DNA of 64,000 nucleotides, from NCBI GenBank assembly GCA_028532985.1, contig JANCIK010000002.1, positions 806,001 through 870,000 of the forward strand, written 5' to 3'. Position numbers and translations under genes: made by a program. Source of the stretch: Stropharia rugosoannulata (lineage: Eukaryota > Basidiomycota > Agaricomycetes > Agaricales > Strophariaceae). A model generated the notes under the pieces. It saw nothing but the letters and a program-made list of their open reading frames with translations, had not been told where the DNA came from and ran no database searches. Positions 1 through 13,328 of the stretch are shown here, piece by piece. Each line of letters opens with the position of its first letter. Position 1 is the stretch's first letter.

Positions 1-12
1 GGGAAACAGGGA

Positions 13-998
13 TTAAACCTCCTTGACCTTGACGGTACCGCGCAGCAGACCAGTCTGAAAGGAGAGATATATAAAACAAATCGTCACATGAACGGAAACA
101 ATGACGTACTCTGCGGGCAGCAATGAGACCAACTTTCTGTCCAGGAACAGCGGAGCGGGCAATAGTGGAAGCCTTTCCGATGTGTTGATGGTTACCACCA
201 CCATGAGGATGGTCGACAGGGTTCATAGCAACACCACGAGTACGGGGCCAGCTGAAAAAAAATTGTGAATATGCATCATGCAGCAAAGCCAAAGTACGTA
301 CTTGTAACGCTTAGCCTTGAATTTATGGAAAGCACGGCCTGCCTTGAGCAGGGGCTTGTCGATCCTTCCTCCTCCAGCAACGATTCCAACGGTGGCACGA
401 GCAGAGCCAGACACAGTCTTCTTGGCGCCACTTGGCAGACGGATGCGGGTCTTGTTGTCATCCGGGGAGTGGCCAATGATGGTGGCGTAGTTTCCAGACG
501 TGCGCGCAAGGGCACCACGGTCACCGACCTTCTCCTCAACGTTGCAGATGATGGTACCCTCAGGGCACTGGCCTACGGGAAGGACGTTTCCGATGTTCAG
601 GGCAGCCTTCTTACCGCAGTAAACGAAGGCGCCAGTGTGGAGGCCCTCGGTAGCGACAAAGGTCTCTTGACGAAGCTTGTAGCGGTAGGGGTCACGGAAC
701 ACGACGCGGGCAAGAGGAGCACCACTTGATATTTAAATTCTAGGATTTAGAGTCGCATAGAAGATAAATCAGTGATATCTACGCACCGGCCAGCGTCATG
801 AATGATCTCCTTGACAATTCCGCGAATGTAACCGTTGCGCTCAGCGAAGTCGAGGTTACGGAGGCGGGCGGGCTGCTTGTTGTGGTGCGTGTGGGATTTG
901 AACTGCGATGCGCCATTAGTATTTGCGGCTTGTGAACAAAGTTAATGGCGACGTACAATGGCGTGCGAGCGCCTTTGTGTCCTAATGACCCGACCCAT
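13..998 (-). CDS. RPL2: 60S ribosomal protein uL2 (L2/L8)
   Basis: Cytosolic large-subunit protein uL2, which sits near the peptidyl-transferase centre. The five exons (957-998, 787-902, 302-724, 110-251, 13-54) give 254 residues, the usual eukaryotic length. The start [10 protein letters not shown] is the family N-terminus. Family signatures follow in order: [10 protein letters not shown], a [19 protein letters not shown] stretch, [14 protein letters not shown] [13 protein letters not shown], then [19 protein letters not shown] and the C-terminal AARRTGLLRG. All four introns are short GT-AG and each restores the conserved frame. The gene is complete, with its stop 13 bases from the window edge. 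It is transcribed divergently from the SSXT gene across about 1.05 kb. Identification is essentially certain. Confidence 0.98.
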
Positions 999-2054
999 TT
1001 CGTTTTCTAGTGAGGAGAATGTAGTTAGCCTACAGTTCAAAGTAGCCTGAGGCAACGCAAGGCCAGTAATTGGATGATTTGTGGGAGGACCTCATCCAAC
1101 ATCGCAAATCCGCATCCACCCCAAACCCAATCGATTTCTTCCAATTTTCTTCGTCCTTCCAACGCCAGCATGGCTCAAACCCGCCGGATCGTAGAATTGT
1201 AGGGCATAGAGGCATACTCACATCCTAGAGTGTCTTGAGGAACGTTGGGAACGGTGATCACCTACCTAAGGCGACAGACAACTAACGGCCAAATACGTAC
1301 AAATCCTAATTACATAATCGCCTGTCCAAAAGCATCCGCTCAAGCGCTCAACGTTCAACATCTGCTTGTTCACTACATACAGCCATATTCATAAAACATG
1401 GTATATCGTACATTTCTTGCCTATACAACCAGACTATGGATGTTTGAACTCAGTAGATAATACGTTTATTACTCTACTATATATGGGTATTTATATGTAT
1501 TGCGTGCCAGCCAAACCATTTCCACCCTATGTAACTCAGTTCCGGGAACGGGTCTACTGCTCTTCAGATTCTGGTTGACTAAAAGGGGCGCTTACGCAGC
1601 TCTCAGGCATGGGCTTGTTTGCAGAGGGCACACTTCTTTGGATTGAGTATTGATGGGATACATATTCTCAATTATGAAGCGTGATAAGCCAGGAACTAGC
1701 CCGGGATCGGGATATAGATACAACGGAGATGTCATTTTTACGCCGATTCATTTCTGTGGTGAACGACATTTAAATGAGAGGCTATGAGAGGCTAGGGTCT
1801 ATCCTCGAGTTATAAGAGCGACTGACTGCCACTGACACCCTTTTCCCTTGAGGTTATTGTAGTGATGGATTTGAGACTCCGCTGCCAAGGCTGTGACGGT
1901 CGTTGTGCGACTTTGCACGCTGTTCTCTGATATATCCTTCACAAGGCTCGGTATTGAATAGATTACAGCATTAGGCGCCCTTGAAAACGGCCCTCAACAA
2001 GTCCTAATTGCTGCTGGAATCATTCTTATTACCTTCGACCAACCGCACCAGGCT
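999..2054. other. Intergenic, divergent promoter region RPL2/SSXT
   Basis: About 1.05 kb between the start codons of the uL2 gene and the SSXT gene. It should hold both promoters and 5' leaders. Short open frames here have no recognisable domain or coding bias. I see no RNA gene or repeat. Confidence 0.6.
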
Positions 2055-5000
2055 ATGATTCGCCTGGACCATCATACTTCACCGCTCTCACCGAACCCTA
2101 AGCAGAGCCCAGAACACAAAATTATACCTTGGGACGATGCCCACTTTCCGGTTAACATGGACAATATAGCACACGAGCCCAGTGACGACAAAAAACAACA
2201 ACCGCCAGACCCCGCCTCACCTTCTAGCCCTGCAGATGGTAATTCTGCTTCCACCGGTGAGCTCAGCTCATCCCTGTCTCCCGTTCCTCCTCCTGCCGAT
2301 GAAAAAGAATCCGAAGCGGCAAATAACCATGTAGAGGGGGACGGCGACGGAAGCGCAGTGGCAACACAGGCGGTGGCTACCGTACCACGCGTCGAGAAGG
2401 TCGACGAGTCGCGGCAATCTACTCCCCTCAGCGATCTCTCGCCTGCACCTGATCAGGATGAAGACATCAACGGGGACAACGGGGACGGAAATGGAGGTGT
2501 TGATGCTTTGGAAAGCATTGCAAAGGTGGAGACCATGGAGAAGGCCCCTTTGGAGACAGACAAGAAACTTGTTGACCAACCGCCTTCACCGTTGACAGTG
2601 CCGCCAGAACCCACCAGCCGTCTGAACCCTACTTCTCCTTCTGCATCTATAGATACCCCGGCGCCCATGACACCCACTATATCCACAACTTCCCCAGCTA
2701 CGAACACTGTTGTACAAGATCCAAAGGTTGTGACTATACTGGAGTTGAACGTAGAATTGTTAAAGTGCGTAGACATTGTGTTCCGATTGAATTTATCTTA
2801 TAATGGTCCAGAATATGCATGCTTCTTCAATCCCAAAACATACCTACTTTCGACCCACGATTCCAGCAGTATGTATTTCGCAGTTGGAATCTCATTTGAA
2901 ATAACAATGTTTGTTGCAGATATTCTACTCGCCTGCAGTCCAATCTTACCTGGCTTGCCGCAGCAGCCGACCATGGCCGTCAAGGAGTATGTAAACTACA
3001 TATCATATTATGGTTTGAACTTGATTTTTTATTCTTCGAATTCAGAGCAACATTGCTTTACCTACCTTGGATGCTCCCCCTTCAGCTGGTAATTTCCCAG
3101 CCGCGGAGCGGATACGACAGATATACGCCGACCTACCTACGATATTCGCGAAAGACATAGCAAGACGTCAACGGATCGATCTTGCGGGATCTTCCTCTGT
3201 TTCCGCCCCTCCAGCTGTTAACTCCAGCGCGTCTATCTCTGCTGGGCCAACTAATACTACGTCAGTTAGCACTCCCAGCACTCCGATCATGGGTAATGAC
3301 AGCCATGGCAGCCATCCTCTTAAACGTGAAAGGCCCCAGGAATACTCTTCTACGGATTCGCTCACGAATAAGCGAAGGGACACTGGCGAAGGAAAAGTCA
3401 CAACACCTGCGTCTACCAACTCTTCGCTAATGCCCCCACCCTCCTCTATACCCCCATCTTCAAGTAATTCAAATGGTTCTCAATCATCTCCTCCTGGTAC
3501 TGCCGCTGGTGCAAGTGCAGCGAATGGGACCATGCCGCCGCCCTTACAGAGCATTCAGGCCTCACCTTCCCAACAACAACAGTCCGGTCAACGACCCCAG
3601 CAGTCGGAAACGACGCCACAACAGCCACAAAACCCCCAACGGCCATCGCCTTCCGTTCCCTCAACACCATCTGCACCTGGCCAACAACCACAATCACAAC
3701 AGTCACCGGACAGTGGCGTCTTGTCTAACTTGCCTAGCATGGGTATCAACACTTCAGAAGCTCAGGCAGCGGCGACTGCCCGGGAGCGAACGAGGCAAAA
3801 CCAAATAAGGCTCGCACAGCAACAAGCGCAAATGCGTGCAGCAGCAGGTCCTGGAGGGCATAGTATGGCTGGTTCGCCCGGTAGCGTGGGTACCATGAGC
3901 AATATGGGTGGCATGTCGAATATGGGAATGGTCGATGGAGGAAGTCAAGTACCTGGACGACCGGGCCCATCACAGCAGCAGTTACAAATGCAACAACAGC
4001 GCATGCAGCAGATGCAGCAACAGCAACAGCAGCAACAGCATGGCGGTCCTATTGGTTCTAATATGGGAATGAACGGCCTAGATGTTGGTGGTGGAGTAAG
4101 TGGTTCGATGGGAGGTATGTCTTCGCAAGGTATGCTAAATGGGATGGGTGGACCGTCCGGCATGAGCGGTGGGGGACCTCAAGGTCAAGGAAGAAGTGGA
4201 ATGGGGATGAACCCTACCGGTACTCAGCCACAGCCAGCACAGCAAGCGTTCGCGATCCTCAACACTCCCAATCACCCCATCGTGCGGCATCTGATACAGA
4301 CCGTTCCCAACTTTGAATCTCTGCCTCTTCAGCAGCAGCTTCAAAGAATATACATGGCCAAGGTAGGATCTACCTCGCATATTTAGTCTTAGCGGCTTCG
4401 CATGGAATGCTGACCTCTTCATTGCGCAGGTTACTCTTCAACGACAACAAGAACTCCAAAGAGGCGAAGGGCATCTCCAGTCACAGCACGCGCAAATGTC
4501 TGCCATGGGGCGTGGGGGGTCGATGTCATCACCTATGCAAAATGCACAGATGGGAGGAAGTGGGGGTATGTCACTCCCTCAGCAAATGCAGTCGAATCAA
4601 AACGCAGGGTCGAACGCCTTCCAAGGTCTTGGTGGCATGAACAGCCCTCTCTCCCCGTCTAACTCTCAAGCGATGTCCCAGAACCAACAGAACGCCATGT
4701 TTGGATTGGGTGGTGCAGCATCTGTGCAAGGCCTGGGCGGCATGCTGGGTGGTGCGTCTAGTGGTAGCGGTGGTGGTAGCGGAATCGGAGGCGGTGGTAT
4801 GGGTATGGGTAGTGGAGGCATGAATATCAACGGCATGGGCAATGTGGATCCTCGAATGATGGCTGGCAATATGGCAAGCGGAATGTCGATGGGCGGCAGC
4901 TCACCCGCTGGAAACATGCCATCACATCAAAGACAGCTGATGCTAATGCAACAGCAGCGTGCAGGAGGTTCCGTTAGCGGGCCTATGAACGGTGGAGGTG

Positions 5001-5791
5001 GTCCCGGTGCTGGTGCTATGGGTGGGGCAGGTGGTGGTATGGGGGCAACGCCCTTTGGCAACATGGGTGCCATAGGTTCTGGGAATGTCTCAGCGATGAT
5101 GCAACAGCAGATTATGCAGGAGCGAATGAGGCAGCAGCAACAAGCACAAGCTGCGCAAATGGGTGTTACGTCTCCTACCAACGCCAACTCACCGATGGGC
5201 TCCGATGCCGGCTTCCCTGGTCCTTCATCTGGTCCATCGATACGCTCTGCGTCGTCCATACCAGGTATTGCGCGAAGTACACGATCACCATCGGACAGCG
5301 CCCCATCGCCACTTGCAGCTCGCGGACCAATGCAGAGGAATCCCTCATCATCAATGTCGCAAGAGGATTATCAGCGTATGATGCAGCAGCAACAACATAA
5401 CCAAGCTGTCCGTGCCATGTCATCCCAGAGTCCAGCCTTCAATCAGCAAATGATGAGTCCATCGCAGCAGCAGCAAAATCAAATGTTAGCACAGCAGCAA
5501 ATGCAACAGCAGCAGGGTGGATCGAATTTCGGCATTTCGCCGCCCCCGAGCTCCGCTGCTAGCCAGTTCGGCGGTGGAATCAGTGCCCCTTCGCCAACAA
5601 ATAGTCAGAATTGGAGCACAGCCGGTATGACGGGCTACCCATTCGCTCCATCGCCTGTAACGAGTGATCAGCCTCGACACATGTCTGCAACACCAGCCCC
5701 GCAACAACGACAAACGACACCACAAAACACACCACCCACTGACCAGAGTATTTCCAACGAGTTTGTCGACCTGTTTAATTGGAATGCTTGA
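2055..5791 (+). CDS. SSXT (SS18-like) domain protein, probable SWI/SNF-associated co-activator
   Basis: Predicted nuclear protein of 1170 residues from five exons: 2055-2764, 2812-2868, 2920-2986, 3046-4362, 4430-5791. The splice joins assemble a clear SSXT domain at about residues 222-285, reading ILELNVELLKICMLLQSQ, then FDPRFQQYSTRLQSNLTWLA. This matches the N-terminal domain of human SS18, which binds the SWI/SNF (BAF) remodelling complex. The rest is low complexity: an acidic, Pro/Ser-rich N-terminus, then long Gln, Met-Gly and Asn-rich tracts, a short conserved segment near residue 700 (QAFAILNTPNHPIVRHLI) and more Q/G/M tracts. The domain assignment is solid. Complex membership is inferred from the family. 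An in-frame ATG at 2157 is an alternative start. Confidence 0.85.
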
Positions 5792-6349
5792 AACTGGGTC
5801 ACCTTTCTGTAACTCTTTATCTTCGACATCCTCACCTATCGCCACATCGTTCAACCTGCAGGATGCGACCACCACATACATACATGTAACTTACCTTGCC
5901 GCGGCCATGACACAACGGTCTATTGATTATTTTTCTTCGTGTTTTTCTTTCTATCCCCTGCTGTTTATTTGCTTGTTATTATCCAAGGCAATCTTTGTGC
6001 AGCTTTCCCCGGTCTTCGGCTACTTTGTTTTCCTGTTCTTGATGTTGATTAAATCTATCCTCACCGCGTAAATGTAATTCCCTCGTACACTGTTGTCAGC
6101 TGCCATGCCACCCGGTCGTCCTAGGCGTCCGTCACGTCTACTGACTTTTGACCGCTTTTCCTCTGCCGCTTACCTTTTGAATACGAGAATCTGGAGTCGT
6201 GTAGCCCATACTGTAGGATCGCGCAAAGAAATGTTTGATGCTCGTTAGATACCAAAAAAGGCCCCGGTGATTGGGTAGATAGGGGCTAGATTAATTTGGA
6301 AGTGCAATCAGTCAGGTCCTTCCTTTACCACCAAGTGAACACATACGTT
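5792..6349. other. Intergenic, tandem genes
   Basis: About 560 bases between the SSXT stop and the next start on the same strand. The first part is T-rich 3' UTR-like sequence. I see nothing else. Confidence 0.55.
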
Positions 6350-7656
6350 ATGGTATTCTCCAATCTGCAGCCACATGAGAAAGACGCATTCTTTAGTCTC
6401 CTCGATGAGTGAGTCTTGCACAGACGATAATCCAGTCGCTCTGTTCACCGTCTCCTTTATCTGGCAACCTTCGGACCCCCTTCTGGCGCACCAGGTACTT
6501 CTCAGCACGACCAGAGATCTTCGCGAGTCATGCTGCGCAGTCGTCAAGTGGGCCAACTTCCGCGGAGGGCATGGCTGTCTCCGCTGTAGGCAGAGCCATG
6601 GCGAATAATCCAGAGGCGACGGCGAAATTCATGTCTGCTGGGCTTAAGCATGTCGCGGCTGCGCGGTCAGGCCCCAACGCAGGTCAAAGTGCAGGAACGA
6701 GTGAGGTTAGTAGATGTACCTGGATATATATCTGTCTGATTGATGGGGGAAGACAAGACGCCTGTATGACTGGAGTTTGTTTCTGATGCCCATTCCTCTC
6801 CCTCGGGTTCTTAGGTATCGGATAACGAGGCAACCAGCGTGGCAGGCCGGGTCGCCGCTGCATCGATGGCGTTCTCAGCTTCCAGAAATAGCCAGCCCCC
6901 TCCCTCAAGGATGAGCCCACCCCCAGTCGCGGAAAAGCCGTCCCCGAATCTCGTTTCGCAAAAAGTGTGTGCCATGCCTACCGGGCCTTAATGTGATGCT
7001 ATCATCGCTAACCGCCCCCTCCGCGATTTGTCCAGAAATTTGGCAACGTCGATACAACGTCGACGATTGGGTTCCTTGGGTCTCTGCGCAACAAGCCCCC
7101 AGGGCCGTCTTCGGTGACCGTGCCACCTGCGTTTGCGCCCAGGCAAAACAATTTCGGGCCACCGCCAGTAAGGCGCGCCGGGTCAAATGTGAGCACGCCT
7201 TCCGAACCTGCGGCTCCGGCCGCCCCTCCACCGCCCCCAGCGCGGCACCAGCCAGAGCCAGAGCCAGAGCCAGAAGGCGAGTGGGCAGAAGTGCTCTATG
7301 ATTATAACTCGGGGGTACGTTTTATTCTAAATAACTTACTGGTTTCATTGATATCGACGACACGCATGTCTCCTTGCAGGAACCTGGCGATCTCGTAATA
7401 GTGGAAGGGGAGCGTGTGCTGGTTGCAGAAAGGACGTCAGATGATTGGTACGTCCTTGCCTTTTATACCCTTCCACTCGGACATTCTAGTCCCGTCCATT
7501 GCAACCTGCCTCCTTTGTTCCTGCTGCGACTGTTTACGCATTTCCACTAACGCTGTACGGCATCGCGCCTGCTTTCTTTTCTTAATTGACAGGTGGACCG
7601 GAGAAGTCAATGGGAAGAAGGGGCTTTTCCCGGCTTCGTATGTCAAGCTTCTGTGA
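6350..7656 (+). CDS. SH3-domain adaptor protein
   Basis: A 276-residue protein from six exons: 6350-6408, 6495-6705, 6815-6964, 7036-7314, 7380-7447, 7593-7656. The N-terminal region (VFSNLQPHEKDAFFSLLDEY) is a conserved helical segment also found in other fungal SH3 proteins. The middle is Pro/Ser-rich, with PPPVRRAG and a run of prolines followed by Pro-Glu repeats. The last 56 residues are a complete SH3 domain, with the motifs VLYDY, the WW pair in SDDWWTGEV, and GLFPASYVKLL at the extreme C-terminus. SH3 domains bind proline-rich partners, often in actin and endocytic complexes. Which partner applies here cannot be read from sequence. The codon at the last intron (TG/G) rebuilds the second Trp of the WW pair, which confirms that join. 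Confidence 0.88.
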
Positions 7657-8531
7657 ATCACCGATGACGACTTATCTCCGTGGCCTACGCACTGCCTGAC
7701 TGGTCTCAGCTGGCCTCCTCGTTGTGTCCCCTTGATACATGTATTCTGCCCATTTATCTGTCTCCGGATGATTAAAATGTGAACTTCTGCTACATAAATG
7801 TGGCAAGCGGCTATTCATTTGGGGAGCAAGCTGCTGCAGCCGTGCACAATACATCGCCTTGTCACTATATTTACTCGCCTGTGTGTATTAACTTGTTGCT
7901 AGCTGGGGTGTATGTACTGAGAGAACACACGGATTGATATATACAAGGTGACCACCTAACCGCCAGCGACGTGGCCGACACTAGAATTCTACAACGAATT
8001 AACTTGGCAAGTCATCACTGAATTAACCCTCACGCGATACACCGCTTGGGCAAAGTCGAGTGCTGCGCGTTTCTTCGCGGTTTCGAATTTTCAGGAGTCC
8101 AGAATACTCGTTTATGCATATGTACAGAGTGATTATGGGACCAACCCCTCGGTATTACCTCAAAAATGTTCACCAGATTTGAGTTGAAGATAAAATGTTA
8201 ACATTATTGACAGTTGATCATGATGCGTACGGTCGTAGAACTTGAAATGATAGTTCAGTCAACCGCATACAAGCGATGGCCCTGCAACATGTATTCATGG
8301 GCGCTGCGTGCTGAGCATTGGCAATGATCTTATGTCAAATCAAGAACATTTAAAACTAACATTGATAAGTGCTTTACAGTAAGTTTATTTGGAGGAGAAC
8401 TGACACGCCGTTCAAGCCGAGGTAAATTGATAATGCACATGCACCACAGAAAGATATAAGCTATAGTACATAACACCCGACAAGCATGAGTTGTTCGTAA
8501 TTACCGCCTCCTTCTGACATTTATTACACTT
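7657..8531. other. Intergenic, convergent 3' ends
   Basis: About 875 bases between the convergent stops of the SH3 gene and the FGGY kinase gene. It is AT-rich with no coding signature. I see nothing beyond likely 3' UTRs and terminators. Confidence 0.55.
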
Positions 8532-10806
8532 TTAAGGATCTCTGGTACAAGCGTTCTCTATCTCCCGCCGCCAACGCTTCTGGATCTCAATCATCTCCAA
8601 GAAAATCCTGTATTTGGCCTCTAAAAGCCGTTTCTCCTTCACTGTGCACTTGGGCACAATCATGTTTCCGGGAGGAGTCATCTCAACCTAGAACCAAAAC
8701 GATAAATGAATTAAAAAAAGAAAACGCTCACTGATCCCGCTCATCGCCGCGGTATCGATGATTGTAAGAGCACCAACATACCATTATATTCCATAACCCC
8801 TCCGCCTGGCTCGCCCGGTCCTTACCGTGTGCCTCCGCTGCGAAACGACCAAGCATGGTCGAGCCCAGCACAACCGCGCCGTCGCTGTCTGCGGGCAAGA
8901 CGACGGGCATGTCGCACACGTCGGCAAAGAGCTGCATGAGCTCGCTGTTCTTCGTCTGCCCACCGCTCATGTAGATTGACCGGACAGCGTGACCTGCATC
9001 ATTGAGCGTTTCAACGATGTGCCGCGTCTGCAGCGCAATGGCAAGAAGAGTTGCATGGTAAGTCTTTGCGAGGTTCACAAGGGTGTTATCCTAAGGTAAA
9101 ATGAGTGATCCTTCTCACAATTCAATGACCTATAATGAAGATACCAGTTCAATTCCTACAATTGAGCCCCGCATGCGGGAATCCGCAATAGGAGATCGGT
9201 TTCCTAAGAATTAATTCATTTCAGGCATTGTCAAACGGATGATGCAGAAACACTACCAACCATGGTAATCGGGGTATATATGCAAATCCTTAACAAGTTC
9301 TGTTAAGCTCTCGGCATTGTCTTCTATCCTTAAGCGTTCGAGAAATTCCTGTAGTACTAGATGCTCATGAACAGAGATCTGCGCACCAAAATCAATGATA
9401 GTACCTATATGTACATTTTTCTGTTGATCTTTACCAAGCTGGACAAGCTCAGGGTATGCGGGATGATTTGTTACCATAAAGTCGATCAGCTGCGCATAAT
9501 AACTAAGCATCGTTCAAATTAGGCATGTCATTAATGAACACTCACCTGCCCTGTAGACGATTGGCCTCCTTCATTCATCCACCAGTCGGTGATGACGGGG
9601 TCCTAGAGGCAGTAATAAGTACATCGAAGCCACAGCACATCTGCTGAAGAACCGCACTTTGTATGGGCCCCACACGCCTTTAACAAAAATGCCACTTGGG
9701 CTCTTGGGTAGTATTATTAAGTTAAGTTGTGAGATATGGAAATAGATTAACTTTACCTGAACAATGTGGCAAGTACTTGTCCCAGCCACGGCTGCTAATC
9801 GATGCCCAGACTCTTCCAAAGAAGGAACGATTGGAGAAAGGACGCCATTTTCTTTGAAACGCGCGGCAACAGTCCCCATCCATCCCGCATAGCTAAGGCA
9901 AATTAATGATTATAAGAGGAAATCATGGAGTAGAGAACTGACGCGTCAATAAGGGCACTTCCGACAGGAGTACCGGGAAGAAGTCCGAGTTCTTCAGCAG
10001 CTTTGGTAGATAGGCCATCGCCAACTGGCGTGCCAGCAGCAGTAGCATGCTCTTCTTCTCTAACGCCTATTTGAGCATAGTCTCTGTTGGACAGTTCTTC
10101 TAGCCCAATCTTCTTGAAGAAGTCCCTTTGCCACCCAGCCTCGTTGGGAAGATATGTGCATTTACAAGTCAGCGAGCAGGAGGATCGAGCAGAATCCCTG
10201 GTAGCCTGGTATGTCATGTAGTCCGGGAGATCGAAGAATTGGCACCGGCTAAATAGTTCTGCTTTCATATTGTTCTTGAGCCAAAGAATTTTGGGGATCT
10301 CCATCTCCAGCTACATAGTCGCGTAAGGGCCGTGGATCAACGTAAAGTGAAAATCGTACACTCATCTGCCCACCGACATATTCCAGCACATTTGCACCTG
10401 TATTGTTTATCAGGTTCGCTTCCTTCTCCGCACGGTGATCAGCCCAGAGAATGACATTCCGCTCGCCATACTCCCCCAAGCTGTCGCCTTTCGTTACCAC
10501 CACAGGCTCGCCGTCGAAATCCGTCACTGCCAAAGAGCAAGTCGCGTCGAAGCCGAGTCCCTTGACGTCCTTTGGATTCAGTCCTGACGCCTTCAAACAG
10601 CTTCTGATTACTTTCCCAGTTGCTCGCCAAATGTCGTTCGTAGACTGCTCGAATATGGCACTGTTATTCGGATCGCGCCAGGTGTGCGTCGCCTCCGTCG
10701 AAGAAGCGATAACTTTACCCGATTTACTAACCAGAGCAGCGCGCACGGAACCTGTACCGACATCGATGCCGACATAATAGTCCCCGGATATGTTGATGCT
10801 GCTCAT
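8532..10806 (-). CDS. FGGY-family carbohydrate kinase (D-ribulokinase type)
   Basis: ATP-dependent sugar kinase of 601 residues from nine exons: 10360-10806, 9943-10310, 9757-9892, 9658-9702, 9546-9602, 9261-9489, 9145-9203, 8782-9090, 8532-8687. The N-terminal ATPase-fold motif is YYVGIDVGTGSVRAAL. Further family blocks are ILWADHRAEKEA, GGQMSLEMEIPKILWLK, AGTSTCHIVQSPSGIF, WWMNEGGQSSTGQ and the ADP-binding YMSGGQTKNSELMQ. This pattern matches the eukaryotic FGGY/YDR109C subgroup, assigned to phosphorylation of D-ribulose and related pentuloses. The exact substrate is inferred from the family. An in-frame ATG at 10851 would add 15 residues, but the second Met fits relatives better. Its 3' end converges on the SH3 gene. 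Confidence 0.93.
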
Positions 10807-11953
10807 CGCAAGTACTTCCGATATCGATGTCAGGGAGAAAATGGATATCACTGGGAAATCTCCATTCTTTTATAGCAGGATTAAAGCTTGATTAAAGCTC
10901 ATACTTACTAGTAACTTGAAAGTCGGAGCGGAGCGGCTGATCATCATCAAATGACGGACCGGAATGCGGACCGGACCTCTTATGTAAGTAGATGCCGGAA
11001 AGCCGAGACGTTTAACTTTTGAAGGTACTTACGAACTAGCATACAATTTTGATACAATTAGCTAAGACCTCCAGAAGAGAATACGAAACTCTTGCACAAA
11101 TTCCACCTAAAGCGTACTACTGTTAGCAATTTAAAGGAAAACGGTATATCAAAGGATGATCAAGGTAACTTCAACTAAAATGTTATATACATGTTTCTCC
11201 ACAGACTTCGCCAAGTTCCAAGCCATGATCCCACATGTCCGTTTTCTTTCTGTGATATGTAGACTGTAGTCTCCCAGTTGTATTGTAGGTCATAGCAAGC
11301 TCATAGCAATTTGTATTGAAGAAGTGGTTTGAAATTTCCCGGAAGTTTTTTTCTCAGACAACTAAGGCTCTATCCAAAGATACCTCACTAGAATAGAGTA
11401 TAAAATATACGATAAGAAATAATATGAATAAATTCTCATTCTCTTATACTGTACAACACAGAGAAAGACAGGAGGGGAGCGCAAGGGTGAAGTTCGTTGT
11501 TTTACGCAGTGCAGAAAAATATATAAAAACCAATGCTTTCGTCGACGATTTTTGCGCTTCCGTCTACATGGTCTACGCTTTTTTAAGGGGTTTACGACTG
11601 ATGTTGACTTCTGGTGGTATGTCCGGGTTCCAAGCATGACAGTAGAATGTGGGTGTCAGTGGGCGTCAAGGAACGCCTTTGTGACATAACAGCGCCCAAA
11701 CAGCCCTGTTACGACAGGTGACACGATCACATGAGGTCGGCGCGCGACGCCGGTACCTGTCATCGTCATAGTCACTTTTCTTCCTAACGGTCATTGAACG
11801 GTCAAGTATAGTAAGTTCTATTGCTTACCACCGTCTACGCCTTCTGACACTTTTAGTCCTAAGCTCTGCTAGACGGCCCGCAGTCAGTGTACATAAGTAC
11901 GCTGTTACTTCTTCCATTCAATTCACAATTGGTCAGCGGAACCTTCTAAACTT
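10807..11953. other. Intergenic, divergent promoters
   Basis: About 1.15 kb between the FGGY kinase and HEM25 start codons. It is AT-rich, and the small open frames lack any domain. I see no RNA gene, repeat or mobile element. Confidence 0.55.
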
Positions 11954-13328
11954 ATGAGCAATGTCGGGCAACAAATGCTCTCTGGTGCGCATCAGTTAAC
12001 GGCTTAACTAAAAGTCTCTAACGCTACCCATTGAAGGCGCGCTGTCTGGACTTGCGACCACGGTGTGTCTTCAACCATGTGAGTTGCATGATTATTTAGA
12101 GCCAGTGGACTTACGCATGGTGCTATGTCAGTCGACCTACTCAAGACGCGAATGCAACAAGGAGATGGTTCGATGAAGATATCCCAGTAAATGAATTTCA
12201 AATCTTTTTACCTATCAGTCCAGTTGACACTTTCGAGGAGCGCCACACGCGGTTCCCTAATTCTGCACACCGCTCGCGATGTTATTTCTGAAAATGGTTG
12301 GAAAGGACTCTGGCGAGGAACGTATCCCTCCCTGGCAAGGTACATCTCCACTGTTCATATAAAACTGTCACTCGAACTGAATAAGCAGGAATGTCCCTGG
12401 TGTTGCCATGTACATGACTTCTCTCACGCAACTGCGCACATTCATGGCGCGTTCCCCATACTTTGCACGCGTGCGCAAGCCCGGATCATCAGCAAATGTC
12501 AACGGATCGGTACTGCCTACGTTATCAAGTCAAGGAAACCTACTTGCAGGTGCTACAACACGTGTAGCGGTCGGGTTCTTGCTCAATCCTTTCTCTGTAC
12601 TCAAAGCACGCTTTGAGGTTCGTCGCATATCCGCTCTATCACATGTGTTCTCATCTAAGCTATATGCTTACTTCGAAGAGTAACATATATGCTTATCAGT
12701 CTTTCTCTGGGGCATTATTGTCGATTACTCGTCAAGGGCCCTCAGAACTGCTTCGCGGCTTCCTGGCTTCATCTCTACGTGATGCGCCTTATGCTGGACT
12801 ATTCATTGTATTTTACGAAGGGATTAAGAGGGAGGCATGTAAGTAATGGTCTTCTGTACATTCTCGAACGATTAAACTAAAGTAATAAAACAGCACATTT
12901 GATTCCCCCGAAGTCAGGTGCGGAAGCCTCAATAACACATGGTGTAGCAGCTGCGTCTGCTGGCGCTATAGCTACACTAGTGACTCATCCATTTGACGTG
13001 ATCAAGGTCAATGCTGTCACCTGTTATGTTGGGCCAATTCTAATGGTCTGCGTACTTCCCTATATGTAGACTAAAGTCCAGGTGCGGAAAGAGGAACGTT
13101 ACCATGGGTTCATCAGGACCATTGGTACCATATGGAAGGTGGGAGCTTGCTCTGATATTCACTAGATGCGTACTTAATGCGTTGGTTGCACCGTTGCATA
13201 TGAATTAGCAACGGGGCCCTTTAGGTTTCTTCGATGGCGCTTCACTTCGTCTCTCTCGTAAGGTCCTGAGTTCGGCCATCGGTTGGGTGGTCTATGAGGG
13301 CGTTCTCATGTTTATGCGGACCATTTAA
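11954..13328 (+). CDS. HEM25: Mitochondrial glycine carrier, SLC25A38/Hem25 type
   Basis: Inner-membrane carrier importing glycine for 5-aminolevulinate synthesis, the first step of haem biosynthesis. Nine exons (11954-11984, 12037-12078, 12132-12186, 12238-12339, 12389-12617, 12679-12838, 12894-13006, 13070-13138, 13209-13328) give 306 residues, normal for the family. Three Solcar repeats are visible. Their signature segments are LQPFDLLKTRMQQ (about residue 24), NPFSVLKARFE in the middle (Ser replaces the acidic residue) and HPFDVIKTKVQV in the third. Other conserved blocks are GLWRGTYPSLARNVPGVAMY and SLRDAPYAGLFIVFYEG. The fourth acceptor is the least certain join: three nearby AGs exist and only the one chosen keeps the frame with the conserved blocks. 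It converges on P450 copy 1, 272 bases away. Confidence 0.9.
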
